Positions 38,283 to 46,918 of a DNA stretch of 64,000 nt are shown here, piece after piece; position 1 is the stretch's first letter; every line of letters begins with the position of its first letter. Below the pieces are notes generated by a model, which saw only the letters and a program-made list of their open reading frames with translations, made no database searches and was not told where the DNA came from. The translations under genes and the position numbers were made by a program. Source of the stretch: Roseateles sp. XES5 (GTDB lineage: Bacteria > Pseudomonadota > Alphaproteobacteria > Rhizobiales > Rhizobiaceae); assembly GCF_020535545.1 (NCBI RefSeq), contig NZ_CP084752.1, forward strand, positions 2,631,501 to 2,695,500. The letters run 5' to 3'.

Positions 38283-38413
38283 TCGTCACCGGTCTACGCA
38301 TATCCCCCAAATGCGAGGCCCTCGACTGGTGATTGACCACGATACCGTGTCCCCCTCCGGTCCGTGGATACTCAAGCAGCCAGTGCCTCTCCGGCGCTGG
38401 CTGTTTTCTTTTG
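38283..38413 (+). ncRNA. Possible EcfG-dependent small RNA
   Basis: The stretch lies between the promoter-like element and a good terminator, beside the stress regulators. It has no open frame of note. Two C-rich stretches (TATCCCCCAAATG and GTCCCCCTCCGG) could pair with ribosome-binding sites, as in known C-rich-loop small RNAs. It is predicted from layout only; the terminator could instead belong to the kinase operon. Confidence 0.4.
38377..38413 (+). terminator. Rho-independent terminator
   Basis: An 11-bp stem (CAGCCAGTGCC with GGCGCTGGCTG, one G-T pair) and 5-base loop are followed by TTTTCTTTTG. It ends the polyol operon, the possible small RNA, or both. Confidence 0.85.
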
Positions 38414-38429
38414 TGCCTATGGAAACGAC

Positions 38430-38469
38430 GAAGAAAAGGCGGCGGTGGGCGTGCCGCACCACCGCCGCC
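38430..38469 (-). terminator. Rho-independent terminator of phyR
   Basis: On the minus strand an 11-bp stem (GGCGGCGGTGG with CCACCGCCGCC) is followed by TTTTCTTC, 34 bases after the phyR stop. Confidence 0.75.
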
Positions 38470-38502
38470 GCCGCGCCGCCGCTGCGGCATCCGGGAGCGG
38501 GA

Positions 38503-39297
38503 TCAAGCCGCTGCGCGGGTCTGCGGCGTGAAGAGGAGGGCCTGGTTGATCAGAACCTTCACCTGCTCCGGGTTGAACGGCTTGGAGACGAGGAAGGCCG
38601 GTTCCGGCCGCTCGCCTGTCAGCAGCCGTTCGGGGTAGGCCGTGATGAAGATGACGGGGATGTTGGTGCGGGAGAGGATCGTGTTGACGGCGTCGATGCC
38701 GGAGGAGCCGTCGGCAAGCCGGACATCGGCGAGCACGAGGCCCGGCCGGCTGTCGCTCCAGAGCGTTTCGGCTTCGGCCTGGGTGCGGGCGATGCCGGTG
38801 ACACGGTGGCCCATGCCGCTGACCATATGGGCAAGGTCGAGTGCGATCAGTGGTTCGTCCTCGATGATCATGATGCCGGTTTCCGCCTGGGCGGCGATTT
38901 CTGCAAAGGCGGCATCGAGGAGTGCGCGCACCGCGCTCACCTGCGCTTCGAGGATTTCGGCGGTCTTGTCGACGGAAAAGCCTTCGACGGTGGCGAGCAG
39001 CAACGCCTGCCGGCCGAGCGGGGGAACGCCCGAGAGATCGTAGGGCGCTTCGGCACCCGGCGTGATCGTGCCCGCTCCTCTGCTCACCGAGACGGGCAGC
39101 GATGAGATGATGCGGCTCAGGAGGCCGAAGAGCCTTGCCTTGTCGTCTTCTCCTTCCGGCAGCACCGAGGGGTCGATAAGGATGGTTTCGAGCGTGGCGG
39201 CCACATAGGCGTCGCCCGAAGACTGCGTGCCCGTGAGCGCGCGGGCATAGCGGCGAAGGGCCGGCAGGTGCGGCCCGATACGATCGGAAATCGGCAT
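38503..39297 (-). CDS. phyR: General stress response anti-anti-sigma response regulator PhyR
   Basis: This 264-residue protein has an ECF-sigma-like N-terminal domain (about 1-125) that captures NepR and a C-terminal receiver domain (about 140-260). The phospho-acceptor is D191 in LVLADVRLADG, with E146/D147 and K239 completing the pocket. Phosphorylation exposes the sigma-like part. The ATG at 39297 has AGGGGAC 6 bases upstream. It is divergent from nepR-ecfG, the usual alphaproteobacterial arrangement. Confidence 0.96.
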   Translation of the reverse strand: MPISDRIGPHLPALRRYARALTGTQSSGDAYVAATLETILIDPSVLPEGEDDKARLFGLLSRIISSLPVSVSRGAGTITPGAEAPYDLSGVPPLGRQALLLATVEGFSVDKTAEILEAQVSAVRALLDAAFAEIAAQAETGIMIIEDEPLIALDLAHMVSGMGHRVTGIARTQAEAETLWSDSRPGLVLADVRLADGSSGIDAVNTILSRTNIPVIFITAYPERLLTGERPEPAFLVSKPFNPEQVKVLINQALLFTPQTRAAA

Positions 39298-39344
39298 ACT
39301 TTGTCCCCTGTTCTCAAATTGCTGCACTCGCAGTTGACGGTTTG

Positions 39345-39369
39345 AACGCGGAAACCAAATTTAGGTTCC
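39345..39369 (-). promoter_or_regulatory. EcfG promoter of phyR
   Basis: On the minus strand GGAAC-N16-CGTT is an exact match to the general-stress sigma consensus, 48 bases before the phyR start. It gives positive feedback on the stress module. Confidence 0.88.
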
Positions 39370-39376
39370 GAAGAGG

Positions 39377-39401
39377 GGAACTTTTTTTGACACCGGGCAT
39401 T
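39377..39401 (+). promoter_or_regulatory. Probable EcfG promoter of nepR-ecfG
   Basis: GGAAC-N16-CATT faces nepR, 30 bases before its start. The -35 is exact and the -10 differs at one base. The two promoters are back to back, only 8 bases apart. Confidence 0.6.
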
Positions 39402-39430
39402 TCCACGCCGAATTCGTCAGAAGGGCGTGT

Positions 39431-39640
39431 ATGAACTTGAGAGTGGCAAGAGAGACGAGCGTGAACAAGCAGAACCCCGGGAGGCAATCTCCCCCAAAGG
39501 TGAATGATCCGAATGCGCAGATCGCAATGAAGCTGCGCACGTTCTATCATTCCGTGCAGGATGAGGCGCTTCCCCAGAGGTTCCTGGATCTTCTCGAAAA
39601 ATTGGATGCTGTCGAAAGCAGCGTGCAACGGGCCGAGTGA
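39431..39640 (+). CDS. nepR: Anti-sigma factor NepR
   Basis: This 69-residue NepR protein has the conserved core IAMKLRTFYHSVQDEALPQRF followed by LDLLEKLD. It holds EcfG inactive until PhyR-P binds it. The gene overlaps nothing and is 7 bases before ecfG. Confidence 0.95.
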   Translation: MNLRVARETSVNKQNPGRQSPPKVNDPNAQIAMKLRTFYHSVQDEALPQRFLDLLEKLDAVESSVQRAE

Positions 39641-39647
39641 GGACGTG

Positions 39648-40202
39648 ATGGACCAGGGACAGACGACTTTCAAGCGCGAGTTGCTGGCAGTACTGCCGAG
39701 CCTGCGCGCCTTCGCCATTTCCCTCATCGGCCGCCACGACCAGGCGGACGATCTGGTACAGGACACCATCATGAAGGCCTGGGCCAAGCAGGAACAGTTC
39801 GAGATGGGCACCAACATGAAGGCCTGGCTCTTCACGATCCTGCGCAACGAGCTTTACAGCAAGCTGCGCAAGCGCGGCCGTGAAATACAGGATTCCGAGG
39901 GCATCTTCACCGAGAACCTGGCGCAGCATCCCTCGCAATACGGTTCGCTCGACATGCAGGATTTCAAGAAGGCCTTGGAAAAGCTGCCGGACGAACAGCG
40001 CGAGGCGATCATCCTCGTCGGTGCCTCGGGCTTCTCCTATGAGGAAGCGGCGGAAATCTGCGGCTGCGCGCTCGGCACGATCAAGAGCCGCGTGAACCGC
40101 GCCCGCCAGCGCCTGCAGGAGCTGCTGCAGGTAAGCGGCGAAAGCGATTACGGGCCGGACGCGATTTCCGCGCCGATCACCTCGCGCGCGTTCGCATCGT
40201 GA
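39648..40202 (+). CDS. ecfG: General stress ECF sigma factor EcfG (RpoE-like)
   Basis: This 184-residue ECF15 sigma factor has region 2 (LVQDTIMKAWAKQEQF, then MKAWLFTILRNELYSKLRK) and region 4 (EKLPDEQREAIILVGASGFS, YEEAAEICGCALGTIKSRVN). It directs transcription from GGAAC-N16-CGTT promoters, of which exact copies are seen in this window. GAGTGAGGACG lies before the ATG. Confidence 0.95.
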   Translation: MDQGQTTFKRELLAVLPSLRAFAISLIGRHDQADDLVQDTIMKAWAKQEQFEMGTNMKAWLFTILRNELYSKLRKRGREIQDSEGIFTENLAQHPSQYGSLDMQDFKKALEKLPDEQREAIILVGASGFSYEEAAEICGCALGTIKSRVNRARQRLQELLQVSGESDYGPDAISAPITSRAFAS

Positions 40203-40325
40203 ATGAAAACGACAAGCCGCCCGTCTTCCCGACGGGCGGCGCATGAAGTGAGGGGATAGGCGCGAATCTGCACCCTGCCGCGTATGACGGATGAAAACGG
40301 GGATGGAATCGCGTACCGGAGACCT

Positions 40326-41831
40326 ATGAAGGATAATATCCAGCCTCTGCCGTTTGAAGTTGCCGCGGTTCTGGGCGCGCCCGACCGTCTGGCGGCGCTT
40401 GACGCGGCCATGCCGGTCTTTCTCGGTCCCGATGCCGATTTCGACGATATCACCGCGCTTGCCGCCGCGCTCTTCGAGGCGCCGATCGCGCTTGTTACCG
40501 TGCTCGGCCGTACGGACCAGTGGTTCCTCGCCCGCCAGGGCACGCCCGAAATCCGCGCCCCCTCGGAAGACTCCTTCTGCGCACGCCTGATCACGCTGTC
40601 GTCCGGCGAGCCGCTCGCTGTTCGCAATGCGCTGGAAGATCCGCGATTTTCGACCCTGCCGAGCGTGATCGGCGAACCGCATCTGCGCTTTTACGCCGGC
40701 GCGCCGGTTACCATCGAGGGACGGGCCGTCGGCACGGTCTGCGTCTTCGATATAAAGCCCCGGGCGGAAATCGCTCCCGACCTCCTGCCGCGCCTGAAAC
40801 GGCTGGCGGCGCTGGCCGCCTCGCTGATCAAGCTGAAGGACGAGGCGCGGCGGCGGACCCTTGCCGCGGAAGTGCTGTCGCGCGACGAGAAGCGCCATGC
40901 ACTGGCGCTGGACGCGGCCAATGTGGCAAGCTGGCTGTGGGATATCCAGACGGGCATGGTTTCGGGCAACGAGACCTTCTATCGCATGCTCGGCATCAAG
41001 CCTGCCAAGCCGATGCGCGCGCGGAAGTTCTTCACCTCCGTGCATTCCGCCGACCGCAAGATGACCATCGGGCGCCTGCGCAATGCGCTTGCCACCGGCA
41101 AGGAATATGACGGCCTGTTCCGCGCGGCAAAATCCGGACGCTGGCTGCTCGGCCGCGGGCGCGTGCACGAATGGGATGCGGACGGGCGGCCGACGATCTT
41201 CCTGGGCATCAATGTCGACGTCACCGAGGGGCAGCTTGCCTCGGAGCGCACGCGCCTCCTGCTGCGCGAGCTCAACCACCGGGTCAAGAACACGCTCGCC
41301 ATGCTGCAATCGCTGGCGCGCCAGACATTGCGGCAGACGAGCGATCCCGTCGAGTTCATGGATGCCTTCGCCGGGCGGCTGCAATCGCTCTCCGAGGCGC
41401 ATGGTCTGCTCAGCGATCACGAATGGGGCGTCATTCACCTGAAGATGCTGCTGCAGAAGCAGATCATGCCCTATGCCTTCGATTACGAAAGCCAGGTCGA
41501 AATCCACAAGGACGAGGTGGAACTGGGGCCGGACCAGGCCGTCGGGCTCGGCCTCGTTTTGCACGAGCTTGCGACCAATGCCCGCAAATACGGCGCGCTT
41601 TCGGTGCGTTCCGGCAAGGTGGTGATCACCGCGCGCGTGGTGAACGAAGATGAGCAGCGCGTGCTCAACATGACCTGGCACGAAGTGGGTGGACCGCCGG
41701 TCGATCCGAACGGTCGTCGCGGCTTCGGCTCGGTGCTGATCGAACGCAGCCTCGACAAGATCCTCGGCAGCAGTGTGCATGTCGAGTATCTGCCGAAGGG
41801 CGTGACCGCCGTCGTGCGGATGCCGCTTTAA
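40326..41831 (+). CDS. GAF-PAS HWE-family sensor histidine kinase
   Basis: This 501-residue soluble kinase has a GAF domain (about 30-170), a short linker helix, a PAS domain (about 185-305) and an HWE/HisKA2 catalytic region. The phosphorylated histidine is H318 in ELNHRVKNTLAMLQSLA; HELATNARKYGAL is the N-box, and TWHEVGGPPV carries the Trp-x-Glu that names the HWE group. No membrane segments are seen. Its place beside ecfG suggests that it phosphorylates PhyR. The ATG at 40326 has GGAG 5 bases upstream; 40284 is an alternative. Confidence 0.9.
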   Translation: MKDNIQPLPFEVAAVLGAPDRLAALDAAMPVFLGPDADFDDITALAAALFEAPIALVTVLGRTDQWFLARQGTPEIRAPSEDSFCARLITLSSGEPLAVRNALEDPRFSTLPSVIGEPHLRFYAGAPVTIEGRAVGTVCVFDIKPRAEIAPDLLPRLKRLAALAASLIKLKDEARRRTLAAEVLSRDEKRHALALDAANVASWLWDIQTGMVSGNETFYRMLGIKPAKPMRARKFFTSVHSADRKMTIGRLRNALATGKEYDGLFRAAKSGRWLLGRGRVHEWDADGRPTIFLGINVDVTEGQLASERTRLLLRELNHRVKNTLAMLQSLARQTLRQTSDPVEFMDAFAGRLQSLSEAHGLLSDHEWGVIHLKMLLQKQIMPYAFDYESQVEIHKDEVELGPDQAVGLGLVLHELATNARKYGALSVRSGKVVITARVVNEDEQRVLNMTWHEVGGPPVDPNGRRGFGSVLIERSLDKILGSSVHVEYLPKGVTAVVRMPL

Positions 41832-41843
41832 AAAACTGAAAAA

Positions 41844-42275
41844 TCAATCGTCGTCGCGGCGGGATTTCGGCGCCAGCAGGAAGCCGAGGGCGAGCGCCAC
41901 GGCCGTGGCGGCGAAGGGCTTCTTCACCGCAACAGTGGCCGCCGCCGCCATCAGGTCCCGCCGGGCCGCAAGCTGCTGGCGGCGGATGCGGCGCAATTCG
42001 CGCTCACGCTTGTTGCGTGCGGCAACGACGGCCAGCACGATGAGCGCAAGCAGAAGGAAGCCGCCGGCAAGGCCGAAGAGCGCGGGTACGGTGCCGTAGC
42101 GGTCGGAGAGCGCCACCGCGGTGCCCACGAGAGCGAGCACATAGGCTGTCACGAGCAGGGTGCCGATAAAGAGGCCGGCAATGGCATTGCGCCTGGCGAT
42201 GTCCATCGTTTCGTCCACCCGGTCGGTGACGCGGGTGACGAGGTTCTGGATGAGAATGGCCCCCAGTGACAGCAT
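41844..42275 (-). CDS. Small membrane protein, holin-superfamily-III/Phage_holin_3_6-like
   Basis: This 143-residue protein has two adjacent membrane helices (about 33-56 and 63-86), a basic loop of about 25 residues (RNKRERELRRIRRQQ) and a third hydrophobic stretch near the end (AATAVALALGFLLAP). The layout matches the putative-holin-like stress membrane proteins that occur beside YqjD/DUF883 genes. It is second in an operon read from an EcfG promoter, so envelope stress adaptation is the likely role rather than phage lysis. Confidence 0.7.
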   Translation of the reverse strand: MLSLGAILIQNLVTRVTDRVDETMDIARRNAIAGLFIGTLLVTAYVLALVGTAVALSDRYGTVPALFGLAGGFLLLALIVLAVVAARNKRERELRRIRRQQLAARRDLMAAAATVAVKKPFAATAVALALGFLLAPKSRRDDD

Positions 42276-42340
42276 GCCGGTCGTGCTCCGAATTCGTAAG
42301 AGAGAAAGGGGCGCCTGACGGCGTCCCCGATCGCATGGCG

Positions 42341-42739
42341 TCAGCGCCGCAGCAGGGTGGCGAGCAGGAAGCCGGCGGCGGCTGCAACGCCGAGCGTCGC
42401 CAGCGGGTTCTCCTTGACGGCCTGCCGCGCCTTGCGGCCTGAATCCTGATAGCGGGCCTGGAATTCGGCGAGAATGTCCTCGCCGGCGGCGATCATGCTC
42501 TTGATGTCGCCGTCCGCCCGGTCCTTGAGGCCATGGGCGGCATCGCTGACGTCTGCCTTCACCGCGCGTGCCTTGCGGCGAATGCGGCCCGCGCCATCGG
42601 CGGCGTCATTGGCGAGAAGGCCGGCGAGCGCCGCGATTTCCGCGCGCAGTTCCGCGATCTGGTCCTCGACCGCCTGGGCGTCGTCCTGGATGCTGCTGCG
42701 AAGGGTCTTGCTGCGGGATGAAAACAGTCCGTTGGCCAT
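42341..42739 (-). CDS. DUF883/ElaB-YqjD-like membrane-anchored protein
   Basis: This 132-residue protein is largely helical with a coiled coil (DDAQAVEDQIAELRAEIAAL), an amphipathic middle and a single C-terminal membrane anchor (ENPLATLGVAAAAGFLLATL) ending LLRR. This is the ElaB/YqjD pattern of stationary-phase proteins that tether ribosomes in E. coli. The ATG at 42739 has AAGGAG 7 bases upstream. It is first in the EcfG-promoter operon. Confidence 0.85.
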   Translation of the reverse strand: MANGLFSSRSKTLRSSIQDDAQAVEDQIAELRAEIAALAGLLANDAADGAGRIRRKARAVKADVSDAAHGLKDRADGDIKSMIAAGEDILAEFQARYQDSGRKARQAVKENPLATLGVAAAAGFLLATLLRR

Positions 42740-42827
42740 GCCGTTTCTCCTTGTTACGGTCACTCGCGGCGATGCGCGAGCCGAACAGCGCTCCACCCCC
42801 TTGGCGGAACGGTCTTTCGGGGCGGTA

Positions 42828-42852
42828 AACGTGGAGCGTGGAGAAAAGTTCC
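42828..42852 (-). promoter_or_regulatory. EcfG promoter of the DUF883-holin operon
   Basis: On the minus strand GGAAC-N16-CGTT is exact, about 90 bases before the DUF883 start and just past the end of hmuV. It places the two small membrane proteins in the general stress regulon. Confidence 0.88.
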
Positions 42853-42868
42853 GTAAGGCGCTGGAAAA

Positions 42869-43657
42869 TCAGGCCGAAGCGGTGTGTGGCAGCACGAAGG
42901 GCACACCGGCTGCGGGCACGCCGTTGATGCGCATGCGGCAGCCGAAGACGGCTTCCATGGCATCGTCGGTCATCACCTCGGCGGGTGGGCCGGAGCGTTC
43001 GATGCGACCGTTCTTCATCATCACCATATGGTCGGCGAACATGGCGGTGAGGTTGAGATCGTGCATGACCGCGATCACCCCGCCGCCGCCCTCGCAATAG
43101 CGCCGGGCGAGCTGCATGATGGTGAGCTGGTGGCGGATATCGAGCGCGGAAACCGGCTCGTCCAGCATCAGGAAGCAGGGCTCGCCGTCGAGCACCGGCT
43201 CCCAGATCTGCGAGAGCACGCGGGCAAGCTGCACGCGCTGTTGCTCGCCGCCGGAGAGTTCCTGGTAGAACCGGCCGGCAAAACCCGCGAGGTCGACGGC
43301 GCCGAGGGCTTCGGCGGTGACGGCATCGATGCGCTCGGCATGGCGGTTCGGGCCGACGGTGAGGCCGAGGCGAACGATCTCGCGCACCGTGAAGGGGAAG
43401 GCGATGGTGGCGGCCTGCGGCAGCACCGCGCGCTTGATGGCGAGCTGCCAGGGCTGCAGCGTGCGCACGTCATGGCCGTTGAGGCTGATGTCGCCCTTGC
43501 TGGCGAGTTCGCCGGCGATGGCCTTCAGCATCGTCGTCTTGCCCGAACCGTTGGGGCCGACAATGGCGGTGATCTCGCCGGGCTTTGCGGTCAGCGATAC
43601 GCCGTGCACGATGGTCTTGCCGGAAAGGCTGACCGAGAGGTTCTTCGCGGTGATCAT
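42869..43657 (-). CDS. hmuV: Haem ABC transporter ATP-binding protein HmuV
   Basis: This 262-residue ATPase of the haem importer has Walker A GPNGSGKTT, signature LSGGEQQRVQLARVL, Walker B CFLMLDEPVSALD and the H-loop AVMHDLNLTAMFA, typical of the iron/B12/haem FecCD-type systems. It is last in the hmuSTUV operon, 5 bases after hmuU. Confidence 0.95.
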   Translation of the reverse strand: MITAKNLSVSLSGKTIVHGVSLTAKPGEITAIVGPNGSGKTTMLKAIAGELASKGDISLNGHDVRTLQPWQLAIKRAVLPQAATIAFPFTVREIVRLGLTVGPNRHAERIDAVTAEALGAVDLAGFAGRFYQELSGGEQQRVQLARVLSQIWEPVLDGEPCFLMLDEPVSALDIRHQLTIMQLARRYCEGGGGVIAVMHDLNLTAMFADHMVMMKNGRIERSGPPAEVMTDDAMEAVFGCRMRINGVPAAGVPFVLPHTASA

Positions 43658-43662
43658 GCGTT

Positions 43663-44784
43663 CTACCAGCCGTTCCGGGTGCGGTCGCGCAGCAGGACCC
43701 AGAGGAAGAAGGGCGCGCCGGCAAGCGCCGTGATGATGCCGATGGGCAGTTCGGCGGGGGCGACGATGGTGCGGGCCAGCATGTCGGCGCCAAGCAGCAG
43801 CACGCCGCCGAGCAGGGCCGAAGCCGGCAACAGGTAGCGATGGTCCGGGCCGATGACGATGCGCAGGAGATGCGGCACGACGATGCCGACGAAGCCGATG
43901 CCGCCGCTGACCGCGACCGACGCGCCGACCGCGCCGGCCACGGCGACGATGGCGACATATTTCAGATGCTGCACCTTGACGCCCATGTGGAAGGCGGCGG
44001 CCTCGCCGAGCGTGATGGCGTTGAGGCCGCGCGACAGGAATGGCACGACGACGAGCGCGAGCAGGATGATCGGACCGGCGGCGAACAGCTTCAGCCAGGT
44101 CATGCCGGAAAGCGAGCCGAGGCCCCAGAAGGTGATGTCGCGCAGCTGCTTGTCGTCGGCCATGTAGATGAGGATGCCGGTGACGGCGCCGGCGAGCGCC
44201 GAGATGGCGATACCGGCCAGCAGCATGGTGGCGACGGAGGTCTGGCCGCCGCGTGTCGCGATGCGGTAGAGCAGCAGCGTGGTCAGCAGGCCGCCGCCGA
44301 AGGCGGCGAGCGGCAATGCATAGGCGCCGAGCGTGAGCATCACGCCGGCCGGCAGGCTGCTGCCGAGCACGATCATCAGCACCGCGCCGAGTGCCGAACC
44401 GGAGGAAATGCCGACGAGGCCGGGATCTGCGAGCGGATTGCGGAAGAGGCCCTGCATGACGGCGCCGGACATGGCGAGCGCCGCGCCGATGAGGAAGCCG
44501 AGCAGGGCGCGGGGCATGCGGATGTCGAAGACGATGATGCGATCGCGCACGCTGAGCGCGGTGTCCTCAGCGCCGGTCAGCAGCGCGCCGATGACATTGG
44601 TCGCGGAAGCATCCGAAGCGCCGGTGGCGATCGACAAGGCGAGCGCGACGATCGACAGGATGACGAGCGCGGCAAGGGTCAGGCGGGCGATGGCCGTCCG
44701 GTCGCCGGCGGCCTTGGCCTGACCGGAACGCATCAGAAGGGAGCCGCGCGCGAGCGGGCCGCGCATCGCATCATTGAGAGACAT
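43663..44784 (-). CDS. hmuU: Haem ABC transporter permease HmuU
   Basis: This 373-residue FecCD-family permease has about ten membrane segments (GFLIGAALAMSGAVMQGLFRNP near the third, GGIGFVGIVVPHLLRIVIG later). A 40-residue hydrophilic N-terminus precedes the first segment. The start lies within hmuT, a 14-base overlap. Confidence 0.94.
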   Translation of the reverse strand: MSLNDAMRGPLARGSLLMRSGQAKAAGDRTAIARLTLAALVILSIVALALSIATGASDASATNVIGALLTGAEDTALSVRDRIIVFDIRMPRALLGFLIGAALAMSGAVMQGLFRNPLADPGLVGISSGSALGAVLMIVLGSSLPAGVMLTLGAYALPLAAFGGGLLTTLLLYRIATRGGQTSVATMLLAGIAISALAGAVTGILIYMADDKQLRDITFWGLGSLSGMTWLKLFAAGPIILLALVVVPFLSRGLNAITLGEAAAFHMGVKVQHLKYVAIVAVAGAVGASVAVSGGIGFVGIVVPHLLRIVIGPDHRYLLPASALLGGVLLLGADMLARTIVAPAELPIGIITALAGAPFFLWVLLRDRTRNGW

Positions 44785-45724
44785 TGCCGGATTTGCCGTA
44801 GAATTTCTTGTTGAGATCGGTGATGGCCGAAGCGGTGCGCGGGCCGAAGCCGAGCAGGTGCAGGCCGTCCATGCGCACCACGGACTTGCTCGCCGCCGCC
44901 GGGGTCACGGAGATGGCGGGATGGGCGAGGATCTCGTCGTCGCTGCTGCCATGGCTGCCGCCGCGCGTCATGACCAGGATGACGTCTGGCTTGGCGTTGA
45001 TGATCGCCTCGTCGGTGATCGGCTTGTAGCCGTCGAAGGTGTTGTCCGTGGCGTTGATGCCGCCGGCAAGGCCGATGATGCCGTCGGCCGCCGTACCCTT
45101 GCCCGCCGCCATGACGCGGCCGCCCTGGAAGCTGAGGACGAAGAGCACGCGCTTGCGTTCGCTTTCCGGTCGCCTGGCGGCATCGGCGATAGCCGCGTCG
45201 AGTTCCGCGCCGACCTTTTCCTCCAGCGCCTTGGCCTTTTCCGGCACGCCGAGGAACTGGCCGACGACGTCGATCTTCTTCAGGATCGCATCGCGGTCAT
45301 AGCCTTCCGGCACGGTCGCGAAGGGAATGCCGGCGCTCTTGAGCACGGCCAGCGCATCGGCCGGGCCGCTACCCTCGACGGCGAGGATGGCGGTCGGATT
45401 GACGGCGATCACGCCTTCCGGCGAGAGCGCGCGCATGTAGCCGACATCCGGCAGCGTCATCGCCGCTTCCGGATACATGCTGGTGGAGTCGCGGGCGACG
45501 AGGCGGCCCTCCTCGCCCAGCGCATAGATGATTTCCGTGACCGCGCCGCCGATGGCCACGAGCTTGGAGGTGTCGGCCTGCTGCATCTCCTGCGCGACGG
45601 CCTTGCGGATGAAGCCGCCGTCGCCGGCGGCCGTCAGCGGCAAGAGCATCGGCGCCGAAAGTGCAAGGACGGTGAGGGCCACTTCCCACGGGCGGGCGCG
45701 GCGGAAATCGAAGCTCTTGCTCAT
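44771..45724 (-). CDS. hmuT: Haem ABC transporter substrate-binding protein HmuT
   Basis: This 317-residue periplasmic haem-binding protein has a signal segment (VALTVLALSAPMLLPLTAA), then KLVAIGGAVTEIIYALGEEG, the type III binding-protein start. YMRALSPEGVIAVNPTAIL and LLGFGPRTASAI are further family marks. Confidence 0.93.
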   Translation of the reverse strand: MSKSFDFRRARPWEVALTVLALSAPMLLPLTAAGDGGFIRKAVAQEMQQADTSKLVAIGGAVTEIIYALGEEGRLVARDSTSMYPEAAMTLPDVGYMRALSPEGVIAVNPTAILAVEGSGPADALAVLKSAGIPFATVPEGYDRDAILKKIDVVGQFLGVPEKAKALEEKVGAELDAAIADAARRPESERKRVLFVLSFQGGRVMAAGKGTAADGIIGLAGGINATDNTFDGYKPITDEAIINAKPDVILVMTRGGSHGSSDDEILAHPAISVTPAAASKSVVRMDGLHLLGFGPRTASAITDLNKKFYGKSGNVSQ

Positions 45725-45765
45725 GGCGGTGGTCCTTCGCAGTTTTTCTGGCGCGGTTTTCGGGC

Positions 45766-46812
45766 TCAGGCGGCGGCGCTGTCCGGGCGCGGCAGGTTGC
45801 CGAGGATTTCGCGCCAGTCGGCACGCTCGTCCATGCCTTCCTTGCGCTTGCCGAAGAACTGAATGACCATCTCGCCGTTCGCGTCATAGGCTTCGAGCGA
45901 GGTGACGTGGCCGTCCGACGTCGGCTTGCGCACCACCCAGCACTCGGCGATGTGGTCGGTGCGCAGGTGCATGTGGAAGGTCGGATCGAGCACGTTGATC
46001 CAGGGACCCATCGGCTGGATGTTCTTCACCGGGCCGGTATGAATCTGGATCGTGCCGTGGTTGCCGACGAAGCACATGATGTCGGTGCCGCGTTCGGCGG
46101 AAGCGTTCAGCAACTGGGTGACGGAATCGGCGCGCACCTCATGGGCGAAGTCCTCGCCGACGCTGCGCACGGCATCCTGGCGGGCGATCTTCAGCTTGCG
46201 CAGCATGCCGAAGAACTGGTGGGTGTCCGTCATGGCGCTCCAGTTTTCGCGCAGCGCCGCGACGTCGACCGGGCCGGTCTCGACCGTCTTTTCCGAGATG
46301 ACTTCGACGAATTCCTGCGACTGGTCCTCCAGGCGGAAGTCGGCGACGATGGCGTCATAGGCTTCGAGGTTGGAGGCGGGACGCAGGTGCACCTTGTGCA
46401 CGGCATTGCCGGCCTTGTCGAAGAACTGCAGGCTGCGGCGAACCTGGTCGCCGTCCGTCTTCGTCACGGCGAAGCCATGCGCCCAGGTGCCGGGGAAGAT
46501 GCGCAGGTCGATGTTCTCGCCGAGCACGATGGAAGCGTGCTTGCCGGTGTTGATCTTCTCGAAGACGCCGATCTTCTCGTGCACGACGCTTTCGTTGCGG
46601 GTCAGCGCCATGACCTCACCGAGCGCTTCCGAGCGCTCCAGGAAACGGTTGGCGTCGCCATCGATGCGCACGGCCGTCAGACCCACCTCGGCGGCCACGA
46701 GCGCGGCTTCCGAAATGCCGAGCTGGGCGGCGACGTCGCGTTCGCGCATCTTCGGGTTCTCGGCGCGGAAGGCGCGGATTTCGGCGGGGGTCGGGCGGGT
46801 CGTGTTGGTCAT
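45766..46812 (-). CDS. hmuS: Haemin-degrading/haem-trafficking protein HmuS (HemS/ChuS type)
   Basis: This 348-residue cytosolic protein has two repeated HemS halves. The N-terminal MRERDVAAQLGISEAALVAA is typical, and FVGNHGTIQIHTGPVKNIQP holds part of the haem pocket. It receives haem from HmuTUV and may open the ring. It is the first gene of hmuSTUV and lies behind an iron box. Confidence 0.94.
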   Translation of the reverse strand: MTNTTRPTPAEIRAFRAENPKMRERDVAAQLGISEAALVAAEVGLTAVRIDGDANRFLERSEALGEVMALTRNESVVHEKIGVFEKINTGKHASIVLGENIDLRIFPGTWAHGFAVTKTDGDQVRRSLQFFDKAGNAVHKVHLRPASNLEAYDAIVADFRLEDQSQEFVEVISEKTVETGPVDVAALRENWSAMTDTHQFFGMLRKLKIARQDAVRSVGEDFAHEVRADSVTQLLNASAERGTDIMCFVGNHGTIQIHTGPVKNIQPMGPWINVLDPTFHMHLRTDHIAECWVVRKPTSDGHVTSLEAYDANGEMVIQFFGKRKEGMDERADWREILGNLPRPDSAAA

Positions 46813-46918
46813 GGCGCGGCCTTCATCGAGATGCGGGTTTGCCCCTGCCGGTCCTTCTCCGCCAATAAATTTTCTTGGCGAAACAGGAGGTTGAGGGGGA
46901 TTTTGATGTTTTCTATCT

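Noticed and set aside
40218..40242. Terminator after ecfG (GCCGCCCGTC with GACGGGCGGC)
   Set aside because: The hairpin is strong but lacks a T run on the plus strand; it may only be an intercistronic stem before the kinase gene.
41844..42275. Prophage lysis gene, from the holin-like call
   Set aside because: No endolysin or phage genes are nearby, and the EcfG promoter and DUF883 partner point to a stress membrane protein.
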